Shown here: piece after piece, positions 17,512-26,343 of the stretch
How positions within the stretch are numbered: position 1 is the first letter of the stretch
How the letters are laid out: each line of letters starts with the position of its first letter
Source of the DNA: Chryseolinea serpens
GTDB lineage: Bacteria; Bacteroidota; Bacteroidia; Cytophagales; Cyclobacteriaceae
Assembly (NCBI RefSeq): GCF_900129725.1
Contig: NZ_FQWQ01000002.1
Coordinates: 1,116,001-1,180,000 of the forward strand
Length of the DNA: 64,000 nucleotides
Direction: 5' to 3'
Program-made: the position numbers and the translations under genes
The notes under the pieces: generated by a model
What the model saw: the letters and a program-made list of their open reading frames with translations, nothing else
Databases searched by the model: none
What the model was told of the DNA's origin: nothing

Positions 17512-19188
17512 TCAGCTATTTTTAAAGGAAGCCACAAAATCAGCCAGGTTCTCTTCGGTGGGAATATTCAGCTTTTTGCGCAACCGGTGCCGGGCCATCT
17601 TCACGCTCTCGGGCGAAATGCCCATCAACTCCGCCATCTCCTTCATGCTCAGGTTGAGGCTGATGAGCGAGCAAAGCTTCAGGTCGCTCTGGCTTAGGTC
17701 GGGGTATTGCTGTTTGAGGCGCTCGAAAAAAGAAGAGTGCACCTTCTCGAAATACATCTTGAATTCATCCCAATCCTTCTCCATCTCCAGGCTGTAGTCG
17801 ATCACCTTGATGAGTTTGGAGATCTTGGCTTTGGAATTCTTGTCGCTGGTGCTCAACAGTTCGTGGATCCCTTCGCGAAGGTTTTCCATGATGGTATTTT
17901 TCTGCACGAGATTGAGCGTGTAGGTGAGCAGCTCTTTGTGGCGAAACTCCAGGTCGCGTTGCAGTTGGCCTTCCTGCAGCTTCTTATTCTCCAGCTCCAG
18001 CGTGAGCAACGCTTGCCGCGCAGCATGCACCTGGTCGTTTTTCTTAAGCAGCTCTTTCTTGGTGCGGATCGTGTTGCGTTGATAGTAGATGACGATGCCC
18101 CCCACAAATAACGCCAACGCCAGGCCAGCGTAAGTGATCTTTTGCCGGAACAGGGTCCAGGCGCGCTCTTGTTTCAGGAAGTCGATCTCCTGCTCTTTGC
18201 GCTCGGTTTCGATCAGGGTTTTCAATTGCGCATAGCGGATCCGGCTTCGGGCGCCGACGAGGGAGTCTTTCAACACTTCGCTGCGTTGCAGGTAGTCGAA
18301 TGCTTTTTTGTAGTCCTGGCGGGCCGCATAAATGTCGGTGTGTAGTTGGTACGACTCCAGCAACGCCATGCGGTTGTCGGTTTGCTCGGCAATGGGCAGG
18401 CCCAGGCTGGCCAGTTGCAGGGACCGCTCCACATTGCCTTGCGCCAGATACACGCGGGCCTGGTTGTGATAGGCTGCCGGCAGCCGGTTCATGTTGTTCG
18501 TTTCGCGAAACAGCGTCAGCGAGGAGTCATAATATTGCAATGCCTTGGCGTAATCGCCCTTTTCATAATAGGCCACGCCCAAATTATTGAGCAAGTTGGC
18601 GATGCCCTCGGGGTTGTGGTTTTCGCGTTCCAGCTTCAGGGCCAGGTCGAACGCCTCCAGGCCCTGGGCATAATTTTCCATGTCCATTTCCAGGACGCCG
18701 ATTTTGCGAAGCGTCAGCGCGATGCCTTCCTTGTTGTGGAAGGCCCGTTGCATGTCGAGGGCCTTCATGTATTGATCGCGGGCGGCTTTGAAGTCGCCTT
18801 CCTGGTGATGGGCCGCGCCCATGTCGGTGTAGGTTTGTGCGATGCTGAGCGAATCGTTGAGCGATTGGAACAATTGCAACGCGCGCAGCAAGGTCTCCAG
18901 CTCGCGTGCATTTTCCCCCTTCAAGCGAAACAGCAGGCTTTCGTTTTTATAGGCCTCCGCCAAACCCCTTGTGTAGTGAATTGAGTCGGCTAAGGTTAGG
19001 GCCCGTCCTGAGAAATAGCGGGTGCGCTCCGGGGCCGTGTTGTAGTGCAACCGGGCCAGGCGGTTCAGCAAATTCACCCGTTGCGTGTCGCGGGGCATGT
19101 CCTTTAGCTGCTGTTCCAATGCCTCCACTTGCGCACAGAGCGGCATGGCGAGGGCCAACAGCAGGAACAACAGAAAGGGCTTCTTCAT
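17512..19188 (-). CDS. TPR-containing membrane regulator with C-terminal LuxR-type HTH
   Basis: A 558-residue protein. Residues 1-19 are a signal/anchor sequence. Residues about 20-330 hold tetratricopeptide repeats (for example GIANLLNNLGVAYYEKGDYA, 'AQTYTDMGAAHHQEGDFKAA'). A membrane helix follows at about 350-367 (ITYAGLALALFVGGIVIYY), then a coiled coil to about 430. The C-terminal 64 residues form a LuxR-like helix-turn-helix with SMKEMAELMGISPESVKMAR as recognition region. This architecture, an extracytoplasmic TPR sensor joined to a cytoplasmic DNA-binding end, is common in Bacteroidota. Targets and signal are unknown. It is divergent from the DUF4442 gene. Confidence 0.88.
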   Translation of the reverse strand: MKKPFLLFLLLALAMPLCAQVEALEQQLKDMPRDTQRVNLLNRLARLHYNTAPERTRYFSGRALTLADSIHYTRGLAEAYKNESLLFRLKGENARELETLLRALQLFQSLNDSLSIAQTYTDMGAAHHQEGDFKAARDQYMKALDMQRAFHNKEGIALTLRKIGVLEMDMENYAQGLEAFDLALKLERENHNPEGIANLLNNLGVAYYEKGDYAKALQYYDSSLTLFRETNNMNRLPAAYHNQARVYLAQGNVERSLQLASLGLPIAEQTDNRMALLESYQLHTDIYAARQDYKKAFDYLQRSEVLKDSLVGARSRIRYAQLKTLIETERKEQEIDFLKQERAWTLFRQKITYAGLALALFVGGIVIYYQRNTIRTKKELLKKNDQVHAARQALLTLELENKKLQEGQLQRDLEFRHKELLTYTLNLVQKNTIMENLREGIHELLSTSDKNSKAKISKLIKVIDYSLEMEKDWDEFKMYFEKVHSSFFERLKQQYPDLSQSDLKLCSLISLNLSMKEMAELMGISPESVKMARHRLRKKLNIPTEENLADFVASFKNS

Positions 19189-19251
19189 GACAGAAAGGGT
19201 TATTAAAGGAATATATTTTTCAGCTAACTTCCGAGGTCAATTTTTTCGCAT

Positions 19252-19764
19252 ATGAACATCAGCAAATACCTGGAGCGCGCAAAACGTTCGTCTTTTCACC
19301 TGTGGGTCCTCAACCAAGGCCTGCTCCGCATGATCCCTTTCAACAAGCCCCATGCGTTCACGGTCACGCTCATTGAAGATTACCGCGTCCGGATCAGCAT
19401 CCCCTACAAGCGGAAAAATTTTAATCACATCCGCGGGCTTCACGCCTGCGCGCTGGCCACGCTGTCGGAATATGCCACCGGTTTTCTGCTCATCTCGCGG
19501 CTGGGCTTCGACACCTATCGCGTCATCATGCAGCGCCTGGAAATGGAATATCACTACCAGGGCAAGATGGACGCCGTGGCCGAGTTTGCTTTAACACCCG
19601 AGTGGATCGCCCAGCACATCACCGCCCCTCTCAACGAACAAGAGGCCGTTGTCGTTACCTGCGAAGTGAAAATTCACGACGTGGAGGGAAAACACCTCAC
19701 CACGGGCCGGATCCACTGGCAAATCAAGAAGTGGGCGAGCGTGAAAACGAAGGTCGTTGCCTAG
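19252..19764 (+). CDS. DUF4442 hotdog-fold thioesterase-like protein
   Basis: A 170-residue protein that fits the DUF4442/PaaI-like hotdog group: a helical start (ERAKRSSFHLWVLNQGLLRMIPF), strands 'AFTVTLIEDYRVRISIPYKR', the central helix with NHIRGLHACALATLSEYATG, and later strands ending WQIKKW. The HxxG-like 'HIRGLHACA' marks the active-site helix region of acyl-CoA thioesterases. An acyl thioester substrate is probable but unproven. A 61-bp gap separates it from the Mpo1-like gene on the same strand, so the four genes 19252-22197 could be one transcript. Confidence 0.75.
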   Translation: MNISKYLERAKRSSFHLWVLNQGLLRMIPFNKPHAFTVTLIEDYRVRISIPYKRKNFNHIRGLHACALATLSEYATGFLLISRLGFDTYRVIMQRLEMEYHYQGKMDAVAEFALTPEWIAQHITAPLNEQEAVVVTCEVKIHDVEGKHLTTGRIHWQIKKWASVKTKVVA

Positions 19765-19825
19765 TCCGCAATCGTTTGAAAAAACCCAGCATTGGCGTAA
19801 ATTGGTGTGACAAACCCCAAAAGTT

Positions 19826-20305
19826 ATGCGCAAGATCGACTTGCTTTTGAACGAGTACGGCGAAAGCCACCAGGACGTCACCAACAAGACCATTCACTGG
19901 ATCTGTGTACCCCTGATCTTTTTGAGCGTCGTGGGGCTCATCGCCTCCATCCCCTCGCAGGCCGTGCAGTCGGTGTTGGGGTGGGGCAACCCGTATGCGA
20001 ATTGGGCTGGGGTGGTCCTGGTACTGGTGCTTCTGTATTATGTGACGCTTTCCATACCTTTGAGCATTGGCATGGCCCTGTTTGGGTTGTTGTGCCTGTT
20101 CGTGATCCAGTTAATTGTGCGCGCCGACTTTGCGCCGCTGTGGATGGTGAGCCTGGTCATTTTCTTTGTGGCCTGGGTTGGTCAGTTCTACGGCCACAAA
20201 GTGGAAGGCAAAAAGCCCTCCTTTTTGAAAGACATACAATTCCTGCTCATCGGACCGGCGTGGCTCATGCATTTTATTTATAAACGCCTAGGAATACCGT
20301 ATTAA
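19826..20305 (+). CDS. Mpo1-like (DUF962) membrane protein
   Basis: A 159-residue integral membrane protein of the DUF962/YGL010w family. Conserved polar motifs are EYGESHQ near residue 12, NKTIHW near residue 21 and FVAWVGQFYGHKVEGKKPSF near residue 120, followed by the typical IQFLLIGPAWLMHFIYKRLG end. Four hydrophobic helices lie between. Yeast Mpo1 is an iron(II)-dependent dioxygenase of 2-hydroxy fatty-acid alpha-oxidation, using His residues in these motifs. Whether the bacterial protein has the same activity is inference. Its stop codon abuts the start of the next gene. Confidence 0.85.
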   Translation: MRKIDLLLNEYGESHQDVTNKTIHWICVPLIFLSVVGLIASIPSQAVQSVLGWGNPYANWAGVVLVLVLLYYVTLSIPLSIGMALFGLLCLFVIQLIVRADFAPLWMVSLVIFFVAWVGQFYGHKVEGKKPSFLKDIQFLLIGPAWLMHFIYKRLGIPY

Positions 20306-21244
20306 TTGGGAGATTTCATTTTTCACAACGGCCCGCTACCCGCAGACATCAGCCTCGATTTTGATGAATCGCTATTCAACACCGCACCCTACCGGCTGCT
20401 GCAATCGCCGTCGGGCTGGCATTCTTTTTTTGTGATCCAAGTAAAAGAAAAAAAGGCCGTGGCAGGCATTCATTTTTATGTGGAAGAAAATGTTGCACAA
20501 AGCCCGTGGCGTGCGCCTTTTGGTTCAGTGGACTGTGCAGACGATCTGTCCTCCCAGGTTTTATTTGAATTTCTTTTGTTTGTCGAAGGCGAGATCAGGA
20601 AGGCAGGTGTTCGCAAGGTGGTGATCAAACATTCGCCTGCTTCCTATGCTCCCCGCCGCGAAGCCCTGCTTCAAACATTCCTCCTAAACCTTGGTTATCG
20701 CGCGACCCACGCGGAGACGGGTGCGACCATTCCGGTGATCGGGAAATTTGAAGAACACCTCGACCCATGGGAAAAACGGAAACTCAAACAAGCCCTGGCC
20801 TCCGCCCTGGAATGCCGCCAACTGACACTCGACAACCTGGACACGATCTACCACTTCATACTGGCCAGCCGAAACCAAAAAGGCTATTCACTTTCCATGA
20901 CCCTGGAAGAAATCCGACGCGTGGCCGAAAGATTTCCCGAACGCTATCTTTTGTTTGGCGTTTACCAGGACGATCAACTCGTGGCAGCCGGAATTTCCAT
21001 CGTGGTCAATGATCGCGTGTTGTATAATTTCTATTCGGCTCACGACAGCGCTTATGACCATCTCAGCCCGGTAGTATTCCTCATCGAAGGCTTGTATTCG
21101 TATTGTACGCTATACAACCTCACGCTATTGGATCTGGGGACATCGGCCGTGGAAGGCAGACCGAACTTCGGCCTGCTGGATTTTAAAATGCGTTTGGGCG
21201 GCATTCCCACGCCGAAGCTCACGTTCGAGAAAACTTTCTCGTGA
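20306..21244 (+). CDS. GNAT/FemAB-like N-acyltransferase
   Basis: A 312-residue protein starting at a TTG directly after the preceding stop codon; no ATG lies near, so translational coupling is likely. The two halves each resemble an acyltransferase fold, as in FemAB-like GNATs. The second half carries 'RYLLFGVYQDDQLVAAGISIVVNDRVLYNFYSAHDSAYDHLSP' and then LLDLGTSAVEGRPNFGLLDFK, the usual placement of the acetyl-CoA binding helix and C-terminal strands. Such proteins transfer amino-acyl or acyl groups, often in cell-surface polymer synthesis; with a GT2 gene next to it a surface-glycan role is plausible but not shown. Confidence 0.68.
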   Translation: MGDFIFHNGPLPADISLDFDESLFNTAPYRLLQSPSGWHSFFVIQVKEKKAVAGIHFYVEENVAQSPWRAPFGSVDCADDLSSQVLFEFLLFVEGEIRKAGVRKVVIKHSPASYAPRREALLQTFLLNLGYRATHAETGATIPVIGKFEEHLDPWEKRKLKQALASALECRQLTLDNLDTIYHFILASRNQKGYSLSMTLEEIRRVAERFPERYLLFGVYQDDQLVAAGISIVVNDRVLYNFYSAHDSAYDHLSPVVFLIEGLYSYCTLYNLTLLDLGTSAVEGRPNFGLLDFKMRLGGIPTPKLTFEKTFS

Positions 21245-22197
21245 TGGAAAGGCCATTGGTTACCATTATCTGCCTCTGCTACAACCACGCCGCCTTCGTG
21301 GAAGAAGCCCTGAAGTCGGTCTTCGATCAAACTTACCCAAACCTCCAGGTCATCGTCGTGGACGACGCCAGTACCGACAACAGCATCGAGGTGATCCGTC
21401 GCATCCTCGCGCAACATCCCAACATTCAACTGTTGGCCCTGCCTCAAAACCTGGGCAACTGCAAAGCCTTCAACCAAGGCCTGCGCCTGGCCACCGGCGA
21501 ATACGTGGTCGACTTCGCCACCGACGACGTAATGCTTCCCGAACGCATCGAAAAACAACTCCAGCTTTTTTCACAACTCGACTCCACCTATGGCGTGGTC
21601 TTCACCGATGCCAATTATATCGACACCCAGGGCCAGGTGTTTCGCCAACATTACGATTATCTCTTTGCCAAAAAATTGCTGGCGGACATTCCCCAAGGCG
21701 ATGTCTACCGCGATGTACTGAGCACCTATTTCATCGCCTCCCCCACCATGTTGGTTCGTAAAAAAGTGTTTGACGAACTGCAGGGTTATGACGAAACGCT
21801 GGCGTATGAAGATTTTGATTTTTGGGTACGTTCTGCGCGACAATACAAATACGCGTTCTTCCCCGACCGGTTAACCAACGTCCGGCGCAAACACCAGTCA
21901 CTCTCTTCGGGATGGTACAAACGAGGCGATCCTCAACTGCACTCGACCTACCTCGTCTGCGAGAAAGCGCAACACTTAAACCGTGATGCGGGTGACAAAC
22001 AGGCTTTGTTGAAACGGGTGCGTTACGAGTTGCGGCAATCCGTGTTTTCGGAGAACCATAAAGAGGCAAAACTTTTCTACAACCTGTTGACGACTTTGGA
22101 ATCGCCATCAAAATCAGATCGGCTTCTGCTGGGACTGATGAAATCAAAACTACCCCTCGCGAAATTGCGCCTATTCTATCAACGGTGGCGCTACTAG
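21244..22197 (+). CDS. Family 2 glycosyltransferase
   Basis: A 317-residue GT-A enzyme. Its ATG overlaps the TGA of the preceding gene (TGATG), indicating coupling. The nucleotide-sugar site opens with LVTIICLCYNHAAFVEEALKS and VIVVDDASTDNS; the metal motif region is DFATDDVMLPERIEKQ, and 'GYDETLAYEDFDFWVRSARQYK' is the usual acceptor-side ED motif. The C-terminus is helical and basic, suggesting membrane contact. It probably adds one sugar in surface-polysaccharide synthesis; donor and acceptor are unknown. The stop codon shares a CTAG with the convergent dioxygenase gene. Confidence 0.9.
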   Translation: MERPLVTIICLCYNHAAFVEEALKSVFDQTYPNLQVIVVDDASTDNSIEVIRRILAQHPNIQLLALPQNLGNCKAFNQGLRLATGEYVVDFATDDVMLPERIEKQLQLFSQLDSTYGVVFTDANYIDTQGQVFRQHYDYLFAKKLLADIPQGDVYRDVLSTYFIASPTMLVRKKVFDELQGYDETLAYEDFDFWVRSARQYKYAFFPDRLTNVRRKHQSLSSGWYKRGDPQLHSTYLVCEKAQHLNRDAGDKQALLKRVRYELRQSVFSENHKEAKLFYNLLTTLESPSKSDRLLLGLMKSKLPLAKLRLFYQRWRY

Positions 22198-23000
22198 CGT
22201 TTCCACAAACGCATTTCGATGGAAATTCGGGTTTGATCCTGGTTTAGGTTGATGGCCCCGCCGTGAATGAGATAGGGCGAAAACATGAGCACTTCATTGA
22301 CGCCCGGGTCGGGCCGCGTGACCTGGTAAGGACCGCGGATGTCGGTCACGCCAGGCACATTGAACCGCACGCCGTTGATCACCGCTCCCTCCACTGTCTT
22401 TTCAATGCGGGACTCCGGCCACCGGTGGCTTCCCGGGATCAGGATGAGCGACGACTGCGCGTTGCTGCCGGCGACTGGGATATAGAGATTGATGCAGTCA
22501 TCATAGTCGTCGAGCCAAACATCGCGGTGCAAGGGATTGTTGTCGGCTTGCCGGGGACGGATCACACGAAAGTGAAAAATGGATTGGCCGTCGAATGGAT
22601 TCTTCGCTACCAACGCAACTTGGCACAGCTCCGAGATGCGATCCTCCACCATGCGCACCGGCACGGGGAAATCTTTTGTGGAAAGCAGCTTGGTTCTTTC
22701 AATGGCTTTCAGGTGTTCTTCGAAATCGCGGACCTGTGTATGATATTGTTCCAAATCAAAATCATCGTCCACGGAAAGCCCGCCTTCGTGCCAGCTTTTC
22801 AGCAGCAACCTGCGCGTGTTGTACATGAACGTGGAGTAGGTTGCCGCATCAAAAAGTTGTTCGATCGAAAAACCTGTAGCGCTCCAGGGTGTTGCTGCCG
22901 TGAGGTCGACCGCATCATTCAACAAGACCCGTTCGTCGCCCCAGGCGCGTGGGCCGGTGACTTCATACGAAAGTTCTGTGTCGTTTACGGTGTATTTCAT
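22194..23000 (-). CDS. Phytanoyl-CoA dioxygenase-like Fe(II)/2-oxoglutarate enzyme
   Basis: A 268-residue cupin-fold protein. The iron facial triad is visible: the H-x-D pair in NPLHRDVWLDDY near residue 158 and the distal His in FSPYLIHGGAINL near residue 247, followed by the 2-oxoglutarate-binding Arg in the 'QTRISIEMRLWKR' end. 'LILIPGSHRWPES' is the conserved PhyH-family turn. Such enzymes hydroxylate small molecules or lipids. It is the third gene of a waaA-rsgA-dioxygenase run (32-bp gap after rsgA), so a link to lipid A/Kdo modification can be considered; a Kdo 3-hydroxylase of this fold is known in other bacteria, but this assignment is only a hypothesis. Confidence 0.75.
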   Translation of the reverse strand: MKYTVNDTELSYEVTGPRAWGDERVLLNDAVDLTAATPWSATGFSIEQLFDAATYSTFMYNTRRLLLKSWHEGGLSVDDDFDLEQYHTQVRDFEEHLKAIERTKLLSTKDFPVPVRMVEDRISELCQVALVAKNPFDGQSIFHFRVIRPRQADNNPLHRDVWLDDYDDCINLYIPVAGSNAQSSLILIPGSHRWPESRIEKTVEGAVINGVRFNVPGVTDIRGPYQVTRPDPGVNEVLMFSPYLIHGGAINLNQDQTRISIEMRLWKR

Positions 23001-23032
23001 TTGGCCTGCTGTTTTTGGAAAAACATCGCAGC

Positions 23033-23950
23033 TTATCTCCGGTTATCTTGTCCCAATACCATGCTCAGATAATTTTCATAGCGGCTCAGCGCGATCTCCC
23101 CTGCCCGTATGGCGTCGACGACGGCGCATTGCGGTTCGTTCACATGGATGCAGCGTGCGCCGAATTTACACTCCAGCCGAACCTCGCGCATCTCCGGAAA
23201 ATAGTCCGAGATCTCCTGGGCATTCATGTCCACCAAACCCCACTCCTTTATGCCGGGAGTGTCGATGACATAGGTCTTCTCATCGAGCGCGAACATTTCA
23301 GCAAAGGTGGTGGTGTGAGTTCCTTTGGAGGAGAAGTCCGACACGTCGCCAACGGTTTGTTTGATGTGCGGGGCGATCTTGTTCAGCAAGGTTGATTTTC
23401 CAACACCGGAATGGCCGGCGATCAACGTCACCTTATCACGAAGGATATCCCAAAGTACGTCCTGGTCTTCATGCAACGCCGAGATCGAAAAACAGGCTAC
23501 GCCAATGCCGGTATACAACTCCATAAGCTCCTGCACGTTTTGTTTCCCCTCCTCATCCAGCATGTCTTTCTTATTGAACAAAATGACCTGCGGGATGCGA
23601 AACGATTCGGCGCTCACCAGGAAGCGATCGATAAATCCGAGCGATGTTCGGGGGAAGGTCAACGTCACGACCAGCAACGCCTGATCCACGTTGGCCGCCA
23701 GCACATGCGAGTGTCCCGTTTTCTTGACGGACTGTCGAAGGATGTGATTCTTGCGTTCGAGGATGGCCGTGATGGAGCCGATGTTGTGTTCCAGGTCCAC
23801 CGACACACGGTCGCCCACAGCCACCGGGTTGGTTTCTTTGATGCCTTCCAGCCGGATCTTTCCCCGCACCCGGCAGGTGTGTATTTTTCCATCGGGGCCA
23901 AGCACCTCGTAGAATGAACCGGTAGAGCGCAGGACCAGGCCTTCTATCAT
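23033..23950 (-). CDS. rsgA: Ribosome small-subunit-dependent GTPase A
   Basis: A 305-residue circularly permuted GTPase. An OB-fold (MIEGLVLRSTGSFYEVL) comes first, then G4 as LFNKKD, the P-loop GHSGVGKSTLLN, a switch region 'FSSKGTHTTT', G3 as DTPGIKEWGL, and a C-terminal zinc site CKFGARCIHVNEPQC. RsgA acts late in 30S subunit maturation, releasing assembly factors on GTP hydrolysis. The start at 23950 overlaps the waaA stop codon (ATGA), which decides it over the in-frame ATG at 23968. The order waaA-rsgA points to co-translation. Confidence 0.96.
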   Translation of the reverse strand: MIEGLVLRSTGSFYEVLGPDGKIHTCRVRGKIRLEGIKETNPVAVGDRVSVDLEHNIGSITAILERKNHILRQSVKKTGHSHVLAANVDQALLVVTLTFPRTSLGFIDRFLVSAESFRIPQVILFNKKDMLDEEGKQNVQELMELYTGIGVACFSISALHEDQDVLWDILRDKVTLIAGHSGVGKSTLLNKIAPHIKQTVGDVSDFSSKGTHTTTFAEMFALDEKTYVIDTPGIKEWGLVDMNAQEISDYFPEMREVRLECKFGARCIHVNEPQCAVVDAIRAGEIALSRYENYLSMVLGQDNRR

Positions 23951-25182
23951 ACCAGTAAAGTTCGGCAATAGTGCATGATCTTTTCGGTAGCGCCCAGGTT
24001 TTCTTCAACGTAGAGACGCGTCACATCGCAGGCCAACAAAAAGGTCTCGGGCGAGTTCAGCATCTCGTATTTGGCTTTCAGGTCGGTATAGTCGCGCACT
24101 TCGAACGCACCGCCGCGGTTGATGAGGTCCACCGCCTCCTGGTATTTCTCATAATCTTTGTTGCCAAAGAAGATGGGCACGCCATAGCATGCGGCCTCCA
24201 GGATGTTGTGCAGCCCCTTGCCATAGGCACCGCCGATAAAGGCAAATTCACCATAGCGATACAACCGCGAAAGCATGCCGATGTTGTCGATGATGAGCAC
24301 CTGGTAGTCCTCCAGGGACTTGCCGGCCGCCTGCGAAAACCGGATGGACTTTACTTGCAGGGAATTTTCCATCGCCGTCATAAAGGTCTCCGTGATCTCG
24401 TGCGGGGCGATGATGAACTTGACACGGTTCTCGTTGATGAGGGGTGCCAGCACTTCGAAATCTTCCGGCCAGCAACTTCCCACCACGAAGGTCTTCTGAT
24501 CGCTTTTGAACTGTTTGGCAACTGGAATTTCGCCGCCCTGTTTCACAATGGCATAGACCCGATCGAACCGCGTGTCGCCGGCTACAGCGCAGGCGGTGAT
24601 ACCGATGGATTTCAACAGGCGCAGCGATGTTTCGTTTTGCACAAAGAAGTACGAGAAGTTCTTTAAGATGCCGCGATAAAATCCGCCGTAAGGCTTAAAG
24701 AACATTTGTTCCTCGCGAAAGATAGACGAGATGGATAGCAATGGAACCTGGTGTCGCTTCAACGCTTTGGCATAGTGATGCCAGAATTCATATTTCACAA
24801 ATACGGCCAGCGTCGGTTTCACGATGGAAATGAATCGCTCCGCGTTCGCCGCAGAATCCCACGGCAGGTAACACACGAAGTCGGCCTGGTCATAATGCTT
24901 GCGCACCTCGTAGCCCGACGGTGAGAAGAAGGTGAGCAATATTTTTGTTTGCGAATATTCTTTTTTTAACGACTCGATGAGGGGGCGGCCCTGCTCGAAT
25001 TCACCCAGCGATGCACAGTGCACCCAAACCACCTTGGCGTGGTTTTGACGAAAGTTGTCGCTTAGTTTCACAAAGACGTCTTTTCTTCCGGTTACAAATG
25101 CCCGGGCTTTGTTATGAAAAAGGGCGGCTATGCTGTAGCCGGCGCGCATCACAAAAAGGACGAGATTATACAGTATGATCAT
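23947..25182 (-). CDS. waaA: 3-deoxy-D-manno-octulosonic acid transferase
   Basis: A 411-residue family-30 glycosyltransferase. A single N-terminal membrane helix (MIILYNLVLFVMRAGYSIAA) anchors it to the inner membrane. The acceptor domain has WVHCASLGEFEQGRPL with the catalytic Glu, and 'KPTLAVFVKYEFWHHY'. The donor domain has 'TFVVGSCWPEDFEVL', 'FIIAPHEITE' and AFIGGAYGKGLHNILEAACY. WaaA transfers Kdo from CMP-Kdo to lipid IVA in lipopolysaccharide inner-core assembly. The Kdo/8-amino-Kdo operon lies 20 kb away in this window. Confidence 0.96.
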   Translation of the reverse strand: MIILYNLVLFVMRAGYSIAALFHNKARAFVTGRKDVFVKLSDNFRQNHAKVVWVHCASLGEFEQGRPLIESLKKEYSQTKILLTFFSPSGYEVRKHYDQADFVCYLPWDSAANAERFISIVKPTLAVFVKYEFWHHYAKALKRHQVPLLSISSIFREEQMFFKPYGGFYRGILKNFSYFFVQNETSLRLLKSIGITACAVAGDTRFDRVYAIVKQGGEIPVAKQFKSDQKTFVVGSCWPEDFEVLAPLINENRVKFIIAPHEITETFMTAMENSLQVKSIRFSQAAGKSLEDYQVLIIDNIGMLSRLYRYGEFAFIGGAYGKGLHNILEAACYGVPIFFGNKDYEKYQEAVDLINRGGAFEVRDYTDLKAKYEMLNSPETFLLACDVTRLYVEENLGATEKIMHYCRTLLV

Positions 25183-25310
25183 GCAGCGTCAAAAATAGGC
25201 AACTTGGGGTGAACCCCAGACAACGACATGGCAAAGAAGACACTTAAATTTCAACCCATAAGGCCCTCACTATCTATAAAATCTTTATTTTTAAATTTAA
25301 AAACCACCTT

Positions 25311-26339
25311 ATGATGCTAATTGTACGCAAGAGCTCTCTCTTCTTACTGTTCATAGCCTTCTCTGTTTCCAGCTATGCCCAAAGCGAAACCGACATCGGC
25401 GACTATCTGAAAGCCGGGCCCGAAGATGCCGGAAAGCTCATGAGTGCCTATCTCTCGCCCATGATCACGGCCGCATCCTATGGCTTCAACGGCGGCTGGT
25501 TTACCACGGCCAAAGCGCATAAAACCCTGGGTTTTGATTTGGGTGTTACGGTGAACGGCGTTTTCATTCCCTCTTCCAATAACTACTTCCGCCCTGCCGA
25601 GTTGGGACTAAAAACCACGACGCTGGTCTCTCCCACCAGCGGCAATGCCCCGACCCTGGTTGGCCCAAGCGAGTCCACCACCTATGCCTCGACCTATGGA
25701 GGGCAAAGCGTCACCTTCAGTGGTCCGAAAGGCTTGGACTTCAAAGATAATTTCAAGATCAGCGGCGCGCTGGCGCCCACCGTTCAATTGGGTATCGGCA
25801 TCGTGAAGAGCACCGACCTGAAGATCCGGTGGATGCCGGAAGTGACTGCCGGAGACACCAAAGTGAAATACCTTGGCTTCGGTGTTCTGCACGACATCAA
25901 ACAACACATCCCCGGGATCAAACATCTTCCCTTCGATCTTTCCGTGTTGGTGGGCTACACCAACCTGAAAGGCTCCACCAACATTGCCGGCTATGTGGCT
26001 TCGGGCGATGCTACCAAGCCACAAGAATTGCACTACAACATGAACGCCTGGCTGATGCAAGCCTTGATCTCGAAGAAACTCGCCATGGTTACTTTTTATG
26101 GCGGATTGGGCTACAACGCCGTGAAGACCACAGCCGATGTGAAGGGCTCTTATGCATTCCTCCCTGTTACTCCGGTCACCCCGGCCATCAACGATCCGGT
26201 GGCGATGAGTTTCAAGAACAACAGCTTCCGCGTCACCGCCGGTATGCGTTTGAATCTTGGCCCCATCTACCTCTCAGGCGACTACACCCTGCAAAAGTTT
26301 AGCACGGTTTCGGTAGGCCTAGGCGTCACGGTTAGGTAG
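25311..26339 (+). CDS. DUF6588 family outer-membrane beta-barrel-like protein
   Basis: A 342-residue exported protein with signal peptide ending SVSSYAQ. The mature part starts 'DIGDYLKAGPEDAGKLMSAYLSPMI', then alternating strands such as 'SYGFNGGWFTTAKAHKTLGFDLGVT' and a C-terminal series 'FRVTAGMRLNLGPIYLSGDYTLQK' ending in VGLGVTVR. This is the pattern I know for Bacteroidota DUF6588 proteins, which look like outer-membrane barrels with a C-terminal aromatic/hydrophobic strand. Function is unknown. The gene stands alone, with an AT-rich leader upstream that should hold its promoter. Confidence 0.78.
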   Translation: MMLIVRKSSLFLLFIAFSVSSYAQSETDIGDYLKAGPEDAGKLMSAYLSPMITAASYGFNGGWFTTAKAHKTLGFDLGVTVNGVFIPSSNNYFRPAELGLKTTTLVSPTSGNAPTLVGPSESTTYASTYGGQSVTFSGPKGLDFKDNFKISGALAPTVQLGIGIVKSTDLKIRWMPEVTAGDTKVKYLGFGVLHDIKQHIPGIKHLPFDLSVLVGYTNLKGSTNIAGYVASGDATKPQELHYNMNAWLMQALISKKLAMVTFYGGLGYNAVKTTADVKGSYAFLPVTPVTPAINDPVAMSFKNNSFRVTAGMRLNLGPIYLSGDYTLQKFSTVSVGLGVTVR

Positions 26340-26343
26340 GGTT